Part shown: positions 25,716 to 36,599 of the stretch, in pieces
How positions within the stretch are numbered: the stretch's first letter is position 1
Layout: every line of letters begins with the position of its first letter
Assembly: GCF_000340215.1 (NCBI RefSeq)
Contig: NW_006921540.1
Location: 1,482,377-1,546,376, forward strand
From: Pseudocercospora fijiensis CIRAD86
Taxonomy: Eukaryota > Ascomycota > Dothideomycetes > Mycosphaerellales > Mycosphaerellaceae
DNA: 64,000 nt
Direction of reading: 5' to 3'
The notes under the pieces: model-generated
Told to the model about the DNA's origin: nothing
Database searches by the model: none
Seen by the model: only the letters and a program-made list of their open reading frames with translations
Made by a program: the position numbers and the translations under genes

Positions 25716-27154
25716 CTACCTTTTGCCGAAGAAAGACGTGATGTTGCCCTGACCTTTCTTTGCAGTCTTTTTCTCGCCAGCTTTCGAACTCGGAGCAGAC
25801 GCTGATACTTTTGCCTTTTTAGGGGCGGGCTCTTCTTCTGAGAACTCTTCCCAAACCGGCTCTTCCTTAGTGACTGTGATGCATTAGCAAAGGCCAGGCA
25901 GAGAAGGGGGTGGCACGTACCCAGGTAGCCCTCCTCATCTTTGACTGTCTTCTTCTTCATGATCCGTCTTCGGCCACGTCTACGACCGTTCTCCACAGTG
26001 ACGGTCTCCTTCGACTCCTCGTCTCTCGCGGCGTTCTTGTCCAAGGCACCATCATCGTGCCGGCTCTTATCTTCAGGTGCTGGCTCGTCGGCGGGCTCTG
26101 GTGCATCATCCATTGATTCGTCTTCCCGGTCCATCATCGCTTCCAGTGCAGCCTTCCTATCTTTCCTCGAAGCTCCCGAGGGCCCTCTAGTCTCCTCTGG
26201 CTCGGCAAGAGTTGCGTCAACATCGTCATCATCGTCGTCTGAGAAGCCAGTCATTGGTGCATCTTCGGCGGGAGGAGAAGGGACCGTTGCACTCTGCTGT
26301 GACTCTGATTTGCTTAACTTCGCAGCGCCTCTTGCAAACGCCTTTCGCAACCCGCCTTCCTTTTTCGATGTTGCTCCCTTCTTGGTCGTGCTTGATGTCG
26401 CAGTCTTTGCTGTCGCACTCGTGACCGGCGTTTTTGAGTCTTGACTATCCTCCCGTGCTGGCTGCTGCGGCACTGTAACTGGTTTTGCTTTCGTCGGCTC
26501 GGGCTTTTTTGCAGTTGCCGCGGGAGGCGGAATTGGCGGTGCATTCTTGCGTGTCCTTCGCTTGACGTTTGCATTCTGTATGACACCATATTGTTTCCAC
26601 TCCGTCAATGGGTCTTCGTTCGCATAGTCGGACAGCAGCCTCCGATTGCAGTCGGTCAACAGCTGGAAGTCGCTCAGACCGTTCGGCTGCAGGCTGTAGA
26701 TGTGGATGCCAGTGATGGTCTCAAATTGGGCCCTCGCTTTTTCTAGCTGCTGCTCCCTCACCAACATCACCGACCTGATCAACGCGACCTCCACCTCCCG
26801 GTTACTGGCACTGGAATTGTGTTCGGCATGTGGCTGATGGAGAGAGCTGCTTGGCATGGGCGGACTGCTGTTCATCGGCACGTCTCCATCTTGGTCATTT
26901 TCATCTTGGTCATGTTTGCCATCCGCATTGGTGTCAGTGCTCGACGCAGTGTGGGAACGCTTCGTGCCGGCGACGAGGTAAGTTGCGTGAACGCTGCCGG
27001 GCTTCTTGCTATGCTGCTTGCGGTGAAATTCGTACAGCATCTGCTTTGCCGTATTGCTGTGCACTTTCAACGCTCGGCTCAAGTTTCGGTATGTGACATA
27101 GTGCTGTTCATTTAACACATTGACGGCCAGATATTCGTTGTAGTCTTGCGACAT
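25716..27154 (-). CDS. cdc27: DNA polymerase delta subunit Cdc27/Pol32 (POLD3)
   Basis: Two exons, 27,154-25,921 and 25,873-25,716, encode 463 residues. The 47-bp intron (25,920-25,874) starts GTACGT and ends CACAG. The N-terminus (DYNEYLAVNVLNEQ, then VTYRNLSRALKVH and KQMLYEFHRKQH) is the conserved winged-helix region that binds the second polymerase delta subunit. The middle is low-complexity and charged. The C-terminus ends in QGNITSFFGKR, a PCNA-interacting peptide (Gln453 to Phe460). Together these identify the non-catalytic subunit that links polymerase delta to the sliding clamp during nuclear DNA replication. The start at 27,154 is chosen because the family begins close to this motif; an upstream GTG extension is unlikely. 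This is a conserved, normally single-copy gene and is not RIP-damaged. Confidence 0.93.
25874..25920 (-). other. Intron of cdc27
   Basis: This 47-bp intron has donor GTACGT and acceptor ATCACAG, with a branch-like TGCTAATGC 7-15 bases before the acceptor. If retained, the frame runs on into basic nonsense and loses the PCNA-binding peptide; if removed, the peptide at the C-terminus is restored. Confidence 0.88.
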
Positions 27155-27948
27155 CTTGCCGACAGTGCGCACGGCGAGTGCTGCTCTCTAAGAGGCCTCG
27201 ACGATAGCCTCTACTTGGGGAAGACGCGTACGCGTAGATTGAGAACGCGAACACGTCAAGCGCCCTAGCGACTAAATTAGAATCTTAGCCCAACAAGTTC
27301 AAATCTCGGTACCAACCGAGAACATAGACAATCGCTACAAACCAACAGACAATCACTTCGGCCTATTGCGTTACTCTTCTCTTGTACTGTATTTGCTTTT
27401 AAGATAGTAGTCTCTAATAACAATGTATAGCTATAGAGAGCCTAATTCTTCTTAAATCTATCTTCGCTATTTTTATGAAATATTCAAAACTAGTATTTCT
27501 AGTACTATTTTTATTAAATCTATTATAATAAATATAAAAAACTAGTTCTACTTTAAATAGTTAAATAGTATATATATTATAATATTAAAGAATAATATTT
27601 TATATAGTTTAGATATTTCTTTATAAATAGCTAGTATACTAAATATAAGTTTTAATATTCTAAAATAATACTAGTAGACTCTATTAGTACCTTATATTTT
27701 AATACTAAGTATTGTTCCTAGTATGGTATATACCTAAGAGTTACAATTGCTACTATTGTATAAGTAATCTACAGAAGCCGAGATTTCAATTTATTAGAAT
27801 GAGATTTCAATTTAGTTGCAGGGATTTCGCCCGCTCCGAAAGCTACTGCCATCTGTTCATAGCAGCTTGTTCAACAGGCCAAGCATGCGTGGGGTGCTTT
27901 GTGCACGAACAACTCGCAAGTCGTCGTCACTTTCACGCATCTCCTACT
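27155..27948. other. Divergent intergenic region between cdc27 and the thioesterase gene
   Basis: The first 260 bases beside cdc27 have genic composition and presumably hold its promoter and leader; a short perfect hairpin CTCGGT-ACCA-ACCGAG lies near 27,315. Bases 27,420-27,820 are very AT-rich and look like a small, heavily mutated repeat remnant. At 27,779-27,813 GAGATTTCAATTTA is present twice in tandem. The 130 bases before the thioesterase ATG are again genic and probably its leader. No TATA or other site can be assigned with confidence. Confidence 0.5.
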
Positions 27949-29108
27949 ATGACCTCAGATGAACGGCTGCAGCAAGGACTGCAGATCGTTGGAGAAGCCA
28001 TCAATATTGAGCCGTATGACTTTCAAGACCACGAAACCTGGAAGTTCCTCGGGCTTGGGGACATGCTTGCCGCCGCGACGGCCTCCGACTTGGTTAATGC
28101 TGGCATCCCAGTACCCGTTGATGTCTTCGCTAGATGCCCGACGGTAGGAGAGTTCAAAGCCTTCCTTGTGGGCGATGTGAAGCGAACAGAGAATGCTGTC
28201 CAAGACACTGCCACCTCTGCACCAGTCGAGCCAGCAGATCCCTGGGAAGGCGTTCCCAAGCCGAAAGTGCCCTTATCGGTAGTGCTTCAAGGCCAACCAG
28301 ACAATGCCAGCACAGTGGCCTTTCTGCTTCCTGACGGGAGCGGAGCAGGCACGTCTTACGGCACTCTACCAACTGTGGGCGGCAACGTCTGCCTGATTGG
28401 CCTCAACTCGCCATTCCTGCGCCAAGCTGAGAACTTCACTTGCTCCATCGAACGGATGGCCAGGTTGTGGATCAACGAGATTCGCAAATATCAGCCCAAA
28501 GACAGGCCATACACGCTTGGTGGCTGGTCTGCTGGTGGCTACTACAGCTTCGAAGTCACGAAGCTTCTCACAGCCGCCGGCGAGAAGGTCGAGAGATTGA
28601 TTTTGATCGACTCTCCTTGTCGACTACGATATGAAGCATTACCTGCGCAAGTGGTCGCAGAACTTACGAAGAAAGGCCTCATGGGTGCTTCCGGGGCCAA
28701 GAAAGCGCCAGAATGGCTCGTGCAACACTTTACTTCAACAGTGCTGTCAGTCGAGAAATACACTCCAGTCCCGCTTCCTCAGAACCAAGTGCCGCCCAAG
28801 GTCAACCTCATCTGGGTGAAAGACGGCTTGGTCAAGAGTGTTCCCGAGTCCGGCCTTGACGTTGATATGAAAGTCAAGGTCACCAGGTTTCTACTTGAGC
28901 CAAGGCCACATCTTCAGAGTGAGGGATGGGAGATATTACTTCCAGGCGCGACCTTTACATTCGACTACATGACCGGTAACCATTTTCAGATCACTCAGCC
29001 GCCTCATGTGAGTAGCTCACGGGCGTCTCGATACTGACTGCCCGATGCTGACTTGGTTCACAGTCTGACAGTCTTGGTCACCTGTTGAGCAGAATCCTTT
29101 CTGAATAG
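27949..29108 (+). CDS. Polyketide-synthase-like thioesterase with degenerate ACP domain
   Basis: Two exons, 27,949-29,007 and 29,064-29,108, encode 367 residues; the 56-bp intron starts GTGAGT and ends TTCACAG. Residues about 1-70 resemble the acyl carrier domain next to the thioesterase of fungal non-reducing polyketide synthases, ending in PTVGEFKAFL. However, the phosphopantetheine serine is replaced: FLGLGDML stands where LGxDSL is expected, with Asp38 at the serine position. Residues about 105-360 form an alpha/beta-hydrolase thioesterase with LLPDGSGAG, the nucleophile elbow GGWSAGG (Ser194), LILIDSP (Asp221) and GNHFQI (His345). The triad is intact, so hydrolysis of an acyl or aryl ester is likely. 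The start is an ATG with A at -3. No synthase lies nearby. It could be a free-standing enzyme or the preserved end of a lost synthase. Confidence 0.82.
29008..29063 (+). other. 3' intron of the thioesterase gene
   Basis: This 56-bp intron has donor GTGAGT and acceptor TTCACAG, with a branch-like TGCTGACTTG before the acceptor. Removal joins QPPH to SDSLGHLLSRILSE and a TAG stop, giving the short C-terminal helix usual in these thioesterases. Confidence 0.8.
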
Positions 29109-29366
29109 CACCGCGTGTATCGCACATGGCCAGCGACCAGAGCCTCTGTGGCTTGATGCGTGGTACATCTCCCGTGTTTGATGTCTGCTTCACCTTCAGA
29201 ACCCTAGCTGCTCGCGTGGTAATCTATCAGCGCTGAAGTGAAGCGCTACATCGAAGTGTGCTTGCGATCCAAAGCGCAGGATGCGAGGTAATTCGAGCAC
29301 ATTTCGCTATTCACGAAAGGATGGAGCAATTTTGCTCTCTAAATACACTCCGCTCCGCCGGCGTCG
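29109..29366. other. 3' flank of the gene island
   Basis: This stretch has genic composition with no convincing gene. It holds the thioesterase 3' untranslated region. It ends at the target site duplication of the MULE, which marks the edge of the island. Confidence 0.6.
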
Positions 29367-29375
29367 GTATTTTTG
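29367..29375. repeat. MULE target site duplication, left
   Basis: GTATTTTTG, identical to 32,639-32,647 on the other side of the element. Confidence 0.9.
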
Positions 29376-32300
29376 CCTGGCTACTAAACCGAGCCCCAGC
29401 TACCCGCCCGAGCCCTAGCATAACCCGAGATTACGAGATCGGCTGTTCTATACATAATCGCGTATAGAAGCGGATAATCGCGTCGATACAGGCCCCGCTA
29501 GCCGGGCAACTACTACAATACTACTACTAGCAATACTACTACTAGCTATAAAGCTAAAGTTTGTTAGCAAATTAGTAGTATAGCAAAATTAAAGGTGTTA
29601 TTAGTTATTAGCTATCTACTTAGGCCTAAGCGGACTACGACCTACCGCCTTATAACTACGCGAGGCTATATATACTAGCTTATACTAGTCTCTTAGTTAC
29701 TAACTAGTATACTCCCTTACTAAGTAAACTAATAGTGCTACTACTAAGCAAACTAATAGTGCTATTACTATAGCACCTAGTAGTAGAGCGGCCTTTCTAC
29801 TAGCTATATAAGCGACTACTAGTACTATTACTAAGCAGCCTATCGTTATTATTGCTTATATAATACCGCTTACTAGCGGCTATAGTCTACTTACTATCTC
29901 GTACGTTGTTCTTCTACCTATAATCGAGCGTTCTTACGTACTCGGAGGTCTTTAATCTCTTAGTAGAGTAAATCTAGCTTAGAAGGAGGCCCTAGTACCT
30001 TTAGAAGTAAAGACTCGACGCGTAGATTATAGTACTTAAAGCCGCTTAGATAGCAAGTAGAGCTATACGCACGATTAGCCTTCTAATAAGAGTATTATTA
30101 AGTGCGGTATTAGCTCTTAACGTACTTATAGTACTTAATAGTCGTCCTTAGCTAAGTAAGTAAGATACTAGGCTCGAGTATAAACTTAGTCGTTCTAGCT
30201 ATCGCTATCTTCTATCGCTTAGCGACTGCTATCTTATTTAGGTCGTCTAATTCGCGAGCTATAGTAGCGCGCTTTGTTATATATAATATAGCTCCGCTAG
30301 TAAGAGGTTTACAGTTACTAAAGATTACCTCTAGCTCTTATAAACAGACTATTCTATAGAAGTCGATAAACTAGTACTCGTAGAAGTAACTTAGTAATAG
30401 AACGGCGCGATTGCCGCTTGTCTTAATAAGCTTTATTAAGTCGTAGATATATAGATAACTATAGGTCTTACGAAGGTAATCGTTATAGCGGTACCGTAGA
30501 TAGCTATACGAGAACGCTAAGTGCTTTACCTCGTTGCCGTTATTGTTAGTTATAGTAAGTAGAAGGTCGTTAGCTCGTAAATATAGTACCTTTACCTCGA
30601 GCAAGCAATAGTCGCTTATTATACGAGATATACTCGCCTAGAATAGTCTAGTTAGTGCCTTATTGCATCTCTTTAGGTTCTTAGTAAGGGCAATACGACG
30701 GCGGTCGTAACCTTCTTACTACTATTATAATAGGCTCTTAAAGAGCGTAAAGATATCGTAGCGGCTACTATAGTTAAGCTACTATTTTTATATATCTATA
30801 TATAGCTTTAACTCGAGAGGTCGTCTTATAACTAAAGTAAAGAACCTTGTTAGTCTAGTAGTCGACAATATAAGCCTTATATCGCTACTAGTTGTTGTGG
30901 GGATAGGTCTTAAATATAGGATATACGTTGTCTAACTTCTTTACGTTCTCGTTAAACTCCTATTTAGTTTAACTATAGATAGTATATATAAAGAGCTATA
31001 GAAACTTACTAGTTTAAGGGTTGTCTATCTAATAACCGTCGCTCTTAACTTAACTAAACTCGCCTCGTTCCTTACGAACTCGAGTTAATATATCTTATTA
31101 TAGATACTAGTTATATACGATATTAGTAGACTCCGGAAATACCTCCTTAATAGTACCTATAAGAGCTTCTATACGGTTAGTACTAATAACCGATAGCATA
31201 GCGCAATCTACTTGTTTAAGGCCCTCCTAGATAGCCTTTAAGAGCGTAACAAAGTCTACCCTATCTAGCTTTAGACGGATAAGACTAACGCCTAATTTAA
31301 TAGTATTATTTATAGGATTAGTACTAATAATGTCTATTAACTTAAGGTTATAGATATTTGTAGAGTATGTCGTGTCTAAGATAAGCGTATATAGCGTATT
31401 CTTAAAGGCCTTTATTAGGCGAGGATAGAGAGCAACTATATACCGAATAGCTCTTTTTCCTAGGTTCTCGATAATATCGTAAAAGATAGTATGGTCGTCT
31501 AGTAACTAAACTATACGTTTAGCCTAGTTTAGGTATTAACGTGCCTTAATATTTCGAGTCTAGGCAACATTATTAATATCCTTTAGCTTTAGGAGAATAC
31601 TACGGCCTCGAAAGTATACTATAATCTTCGAGGTTAGTATTCGGGCTTACTAAAGCCGCTCGAGTTGCTTAAGAAACTATACTATTCTCGACTACCTTCT
31701 ATAGATAGTAAGGGTAATAACGTCGTCCTTCTCGTAGTTATAGAAATAGTACTCTTCTTCCGGAGAATAGCGAATAACCTACTAACCTTCGGGCTAGCTA
31801 GGGTCGATAGTAACTACGTAGAAGTAGAACTTATAACCTATCTTCTTCGAGGTTAACTTCCGCTTTATTACTCCTTCCTTCTAGGTACGCTTATCTAGTA
31901 AGCCGAAGTAACTATATACCTAGCGGTAGCGATATTTAAGATTATTCTTATTCTTCTACGGCTTATACTACTTAAACTCGAATCTAGTCGCCTTTCCGAA
32001 GGTATAGACGTACGACTTAAGAGCTCGATATAACGGAAATTGCGACTTAAGCGGTATTAGACTACGAGCGCGCTTCTTCAGTAAGAATAAGTGCTTCTAA
32101 GGGCGTAGTAATACTAACTAATAATCTAGTAGATTAATACGCTTACGCAGTAGCGATAGTAAGCGTAAGCGGCCTCGAATACGTATCTCTAAGACAAATT
32201 AGACCTCTTTCTATAACTTAACCTCTAGCACCGTCGATCGCGCGCCTTCTATACCTTCTACTAGTATTTCTACCCCTTTCTACGACTTAACTACTACTAC

Positions 32301-32638
32301 CGCCTCCGCCGCCGCCGCCGCTACTACGATACCGCCGCTAGCGATAACTTCTTCGAGAAACTCGTTATACGATAGAGATTTAGCTATTTTCGATAGTTAC
32401 TAGGCAATCTACTATAAAAGAGGGAAGAAATGCGAATTTTAGGTCTACGGTAGAATTCGAGGCGCGATATCCTAGGTAACCCGTAGCGCGCCTATTAATA
32501 ATACTAACTAAGAACGGAAATAGCCTATATTAGGTAGAAAGAGTACGTAATTCTATATAAAGGCGATTCTATAATAGTGCTAGTACTAGGTTATACTAGG
32601 GCTCGGGTAGGTAGCTAGGGCTCGGTTTAGTAGCTAGG
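29376..32638 (-). mobile_element. Complete MULE transposon, RIP-mutated
   Basis: The element is 3,263 bp and is flanked by the 9-bp direct repeat GTATTTTTG at 29,367-29,375 and 32,639-32,647. Its terminal inverted repeats are about 50 bp: the left begins CCTGGCTACTAAACCGAGCC, and the right, reverse complemented, begins CCTAGCTACTAAACCGAGCC. All differences between the arms are RIP-type, with the right arm more mutated. A 9-bp duplication and long inverted repeats are typical of Mutator-like elements. The transposase frame lies on the minus strand. Confidence 0.9.
30371..32060 (-). pseudogene. MULE transposase relic
   Basis: Read on the minus strand, an N-terminal FAR1-like zinc-binding region lies near 31,870-31,830 (KKIGYKFYF, where the family has Cys). 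The MULE catalytic region follows: LILDTTYSTN near 31,395-31,366 (first Asp intact), LKLIDIISTNPINNTIKLGV, and further on NRIEALIGTIKEVFPES before the probable Cys/His site. A 77-codon piece at 30,604-30,371 is an intact C-terminal fragment. Stops and Cys-to-Tyr changes are of RIP type. It is non-functional. Confidence 0.75.
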
Positions 32639-32647
32639 GTATTTTTG
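32639..32647. repeat. MULE target site duplication, right
   Basis: GTATTTTTG, identical to 29,367-29,375 on the other side of the element. Confidence 0.9.
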
Positions 32648-34093
32648 TTTCCTAGTTTGTCTCTCTACTAGCTAGAATAGATACGAGTAGATTAACTAAG
32701 AACGTAAATTATATATACCTCGAGGGTTCTATACAACCCTATAAAGTGCCCTAAAACTACGTAAACTAGTATATAAATCGAGATATTACAAATTACCCCT
32801 ATAAAAGCTAGTTACCTCGGATTTCTACTATTCCGAATAGCTATAATCGCTCGAAAACGACTAAGTCTATAACTATGCCCTAGTAGTACTATTACTACCG
32901 CTTAGAAGCGATAGCTCCTTTTTAGATCCGTCGTTTTAGTAGTCTAGTTAGTATAGGAGATACATTACGAGAGGATTAGTCTATATAGGGCAGTAGGTAT
33001 AGTATATCTATATATAATCTTCTATAGGCGCGTTTCGAAGATATTACTAGCTTACTAGTTAAGGGCTTCTAACAACGACGAGGCTTATAAGAGCTGCCTA
33101 ATAGCTATAGTAGATTAAGTAAAGTGTCTTTAGTAGTATATAGAAGAATAGATAATAAATATAGAGCTATAGATAGTACTATAGATAGTATAAACAGACT
33201 ACTTAGTAAAGGCAAATCGTCTAGTAAGGATAGTAACGACGATTACTACCTTAATACCTCGTCGTTATCGTATTAATTACTTTTACTAGCGCCTTTTAGT
33301 AAAGATAGTAGCAATCGACTAATTAGTATAGATTATAGAAGAAGGTCTATATTTAATAGGCTCTTGAATAGGTTGTCTTTACTATCTACTCTATATAAAG
33401 CGTCGCTATTGCTACTATCGCTTCTATTATCCGACTAAATAAGTAAGTCGCTAATCTCTATAATAGCGTAGTAGCTAGGTAGACTAGAATTATATAGCGT
33501 ATAGACGTTAACTAAGATATAACTTATAAGGCCTAATCGGAGGCTTAGTAAATATTACTTTACTAACTTCTAAATCTTTAGAGTTAGATAGTATTAGTAA
33601 TAGCTTTAACCGAAAGATAGGTTAGCGTAATAGCCTATTATCTATATCTCGCTACTTCTCTTAATAGCCGTTATTAAACTACTATTATATATACGCGTTA
33701 ATTAAGTTATAGCTTATTAAAGCGTAGTTAGTAACCTACTATAGAAGGGCCTTATATTGCTATACGACGGTTAGGTTAGAAGCCTACGAGTCGTAGAACC
33801 GGAAGAAGGCCTACGAGACTAATTCGTATATAGAATAGAAGCAGTCCTTTACTTAGCGCTTCCGTAATACTCCTAGTGCCTTATAGACCTTAATAGTACC
33901 TACTATACTTAACTAATTATCGCCGTCTATAATTAGCTTAGTCTAGTACTATTAAGGATAGATTAGATTACTATCTAGACCTTAGAAGCGATTAATATAG
34001 AGCCGGTAACGTTCTAGTATAAGAATACTCGTTCCCTCGATATAGAAGCGCTAAATATACTTATAAGGTAGGTAATAGCTATACTAGACGTTA
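32648..34093. other. RIP-mutated relic without identified family
   Basis: Bases 32,870-34,090 have partly open frames on the minus strand, one containing LILERYRLYINRF. I do not recognise the family. The sequence continues beyond the MITE at 34,094-34,991 to 35,589, where the hAT element begins, so the MITE sits inside this relic. Confidence 0.4.
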
Positions 34094-34991
34094 CGAAAAC
34101 TTTTTTTCCGATCGCGACGATCCTATCGATAGAATTGCTTAGAATCCTTAGGATCCTTAGAATCCTCGGGATTGTACGTTAAAGATCCTATCGGATAGGA
34201 TCGCAAATTTCGGGACGGGCCGTCCCGAAATTAGGCTAAGGAATATAAAGGACGCGGGACAAGTTAGAGCCCGACTACTACTACTACTACTACTACGAGG
34301 TATTTCGGGGTATTACGCACTTATATAGGTCAAATTTCGCGGTTTCGTAGGTTTTTTTTATAAATAAATTTTTTTCGTTAAGGTTTCGTTAAATGCAGCC
34401 GATATTTCGTTAAGGTTTCTTTTAAAAGCCGACGCTTAATAAGCAGAACTTTGAAAAAAAGTACACTCGAAATACTCGAGATTCTTTTCTAGATTCTAAG
34501 ATAACTACTAGGTATTAAGACTTAAAAATTTTATAATACTCTTATTAGTAGGTAGAACTTTAACTTCTTTTTTTTAGATTTCTAAAAATAGTAAAGTATA
34601 ACTTAGAAAAGCTAAAATACTACATTGCTTATTTCTGTTCCCTAGCTTTAGTTTCGTAGAAAATCTATAAATTTTATATTTTCTTCTAATAATATACTAA
34701 AAATAGAGTACCTTTCTACTATATTACTAAGCTATAAGCCTACTAGAAAAAAGGATAAATTAGAAGCAAAATGTCTAAAAAAGCGATTTTCTTTCCTTTA
34801 TATCTCTTTATCTAGAAGGGTTACGGCTTAGTAATATATAACAAAAATGTTCTATTTTTAGTCTAGTATTAGGCAAAAGTCTAACTTTTATAAGTTACCT
34901 ATTTATCGTTCTAGGATAGCTTAGGATCGCTCGCGATCGCTCGCGATTACTAGGATCGATAGGATCGATAGGATCGGTAAAAAAGTTTTCG
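34094..34991. mobile_element. GATC-rich non-autonomous element with TIRs, copy 2
   Basis: This 898-bp element has terminal inverted repeats that begin CGAAAACTTTTTTTCCGATC on the left and CGAAAACTTTTTTACCGATC on the reverse-complemented right, with one mismatch in 20. TA lies outside each end. It contains the palindrome GGGACGGGCCGTCCC near 34,212 and a Stowaway-like MITE at 34,697. It shares long stretches with 11,400-12,736 in the same orientation. It is noncoding; TA flanks suggest mobilisation by a Tc1/mariner enzyme. Confidence 0.75.
34697..34861. mobile_element. Stowaway-like MITE, copy 3
   Basis: This 165-bp palindromic element starts CTAAAAATAGAGTA and ends TTCTATTTTTAG. It is preceded by TA; the right flank reads TC, probably after mutation. 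Same family as 11,932 and 12,430, and at the equivalent place within the GATC-rich unit, so it was present before that unit duplicated. Confidence 0.7.
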
Positions 34992-35589
34992 TAACGGAAT
35001 TAGTAGAATTATTTACTATAAACGCTATCGTACGGAGCCGGTAGTGCTATCCGCTAGATAGGCTTACAGTTATTAATATCGTTATAGTACTATATAAGCT
35101 AATCCGCTAACTTCTTCTATATTACGAGAGGTAAGCGCCTTAATTCGATAGTCTTACTTTGCCGCTATATTAGAGGCTATCTAATAACCTCCTAACTACG
35201 CTATTTTAACGGACTCGGTCGCGAATATAGCTATTAATCTAAACGACGTATAGAACTATACCTATAATAGTTAGTTATTATTTCTAGAAGAGCTAAGAAG
35301 CTATAGAAGTATAAGAATAATACTAAAAGCCGCCGTACTAAGGAATTTATAGGAATAGGACGAATACGTACCTCGTAAGCTCTATTTACGTATCTAACGC
35401 TTGTCTCGGCGCTTTAAGTATATATAATAGCCCTCGAGTAGGCTAGTAGTACGAACGGCTATTAAAATCGGGTCTCTAAGTCGTAACTAAGTTACCTAGC
35501 GATCGCTTTCGGAAGCCTTCTAGTTTGCCCTTAGACAAGCTAACTCTTCGGCGGCTATAACCGTATTCCTATAGGACTTAAAGGCTACT
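34992..35589. other. Continuation of unidentified relic up to hAT end
   Basis: RIP-mutated sequence continuing the relic interrupted at 34,094. No motif was recognised. It ends at the left terminus of the hAT element. Confidence 0.4.
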
Positions 35590-35814
35590 TAGACCCTATA
35601 GTAGTTCGGTTTCCGAACTACTAAACGTATATAGTTTAGTTTCTTAGCGGCGAACTAGCTCCCTAGTTCCGGTTTGGTTTTTTCGAACTATATAGATTCC
35701 TAGTTTAAACTAGAGACTATATCAGTTTTACTATAAGGACACTCTTATTCGACTGCCGGTCCGGCTACGATTGCTAGCTATAATAGTAACTCTGTTATAT
35801 TTACTACGCTCTTT

Positions 35815-36010
35815 TGCCGTTACTAGGGCGTAGTTGCTATTACTAAGGCGTAGTTTTACTATAAGGACACTCTTATTCGACTACCGGCTACGATTGCCGG
35901 CTATAATAGTTACTAGATTATATTTACTACGCTCTATTGCCGTTACTAGGGCGTAGTTGCCGTTACTAGGGCGTAGTTACCGTTACTAGGGCGTAGTTGC
36001 TATTACTAGG
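35815..36010 (+). repeat. hAT subterminal tandem repeats
   Basis: The word GTTACTAGGGCGTAGTTGCC and RIP variants (ACCGTTACTAGGGCGTAGTT) repeat about six times. Repeated subterminal motifs are typical binding sites for hAT transposases. Reverse-complement forms lie next to the hAT ends at 1-30 and 16,700-16,750. Confidence 0.65.
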
Positions 36011-36599
36011 GCGTAGTTACCGTAGTTACGAAAGCTTACTTATATAACGTTATATAGGCGGTAACAATTAGGGCTTCGTAATATTCTTATACCTTTTAAC
36101 TTCTTCCTCTATATCTATACCGATAATAACTACTATACGCTACGCCCCTATTCCTTTTTCTTATAATAGCAAGAGAGAAGCGCGCCGCGCGCTAAATAGA
36201 AGATAGAACTAAAGACCGCGAGTTTATTTTACCTAAGTATCTAACTAAAAAGCGTAAGACTAAAGAGGAGTACTTTATAAAGAAGAATTCTATACGAGAC
36301 TACGAGAGAAAGGAGAAGATAGATAAGGATAAAAGAGCTAAGAATAAGAGAAGAAAGGCGCGGAATAAGGCATTCTATTAATAGCTAGCGCCTATAGAAA
36401 AAAGTAAAGGTTAGAATAAGAAGACAACCTAAGAGAAGGCTAAGAGGAGGAAAGAATTGCGGCTAGTTTTCGAGCGTAAAGTTCTAGTAGCATAAGTTAA
36501 TCTAGCTAGCGGCCGTAGCTAGCAGCTATAGCCGGCAGCTATAGCCGGCATATTTTTCTTTAAAACGTTAACTAATAGTATTTAGACCTATAGCCGCTA

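Noticed and set aside
27172..27174. Upstream GTG as start of cdc27
   Set aside because: The ATG at 27,154 immediately precedes the conserved DYNEYL motif and fits the family start; GTG starts are not expected in fungal nuclear genes.
27285..27330. tRNA-like GTTCAAATC next to a hairpin
   Set aside because: The hairpin CTCGGT-ACCA-ACCGAG does not have T-arm geometry and no anticodon or D arm can be drawn; more likely leader sequence of cdc27.
27949..29108. Polyketide biosynthetic gene cluster
   Set aside because: Only the ACP-like/thioesterase protein is present; no ketosynthase, tailoring enzyme or regulator lies within the window.
29258..29467. Plus-strand 69-codon open frame at the island edge
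   Set aside because: It crosses the MULE target duplication and terminal repeat and shows no family resemblance.
31665..31856. Plus-strand 63-codon open frame
   Set aside because: It is a shadow of the MULE transposase relic on the other strand.
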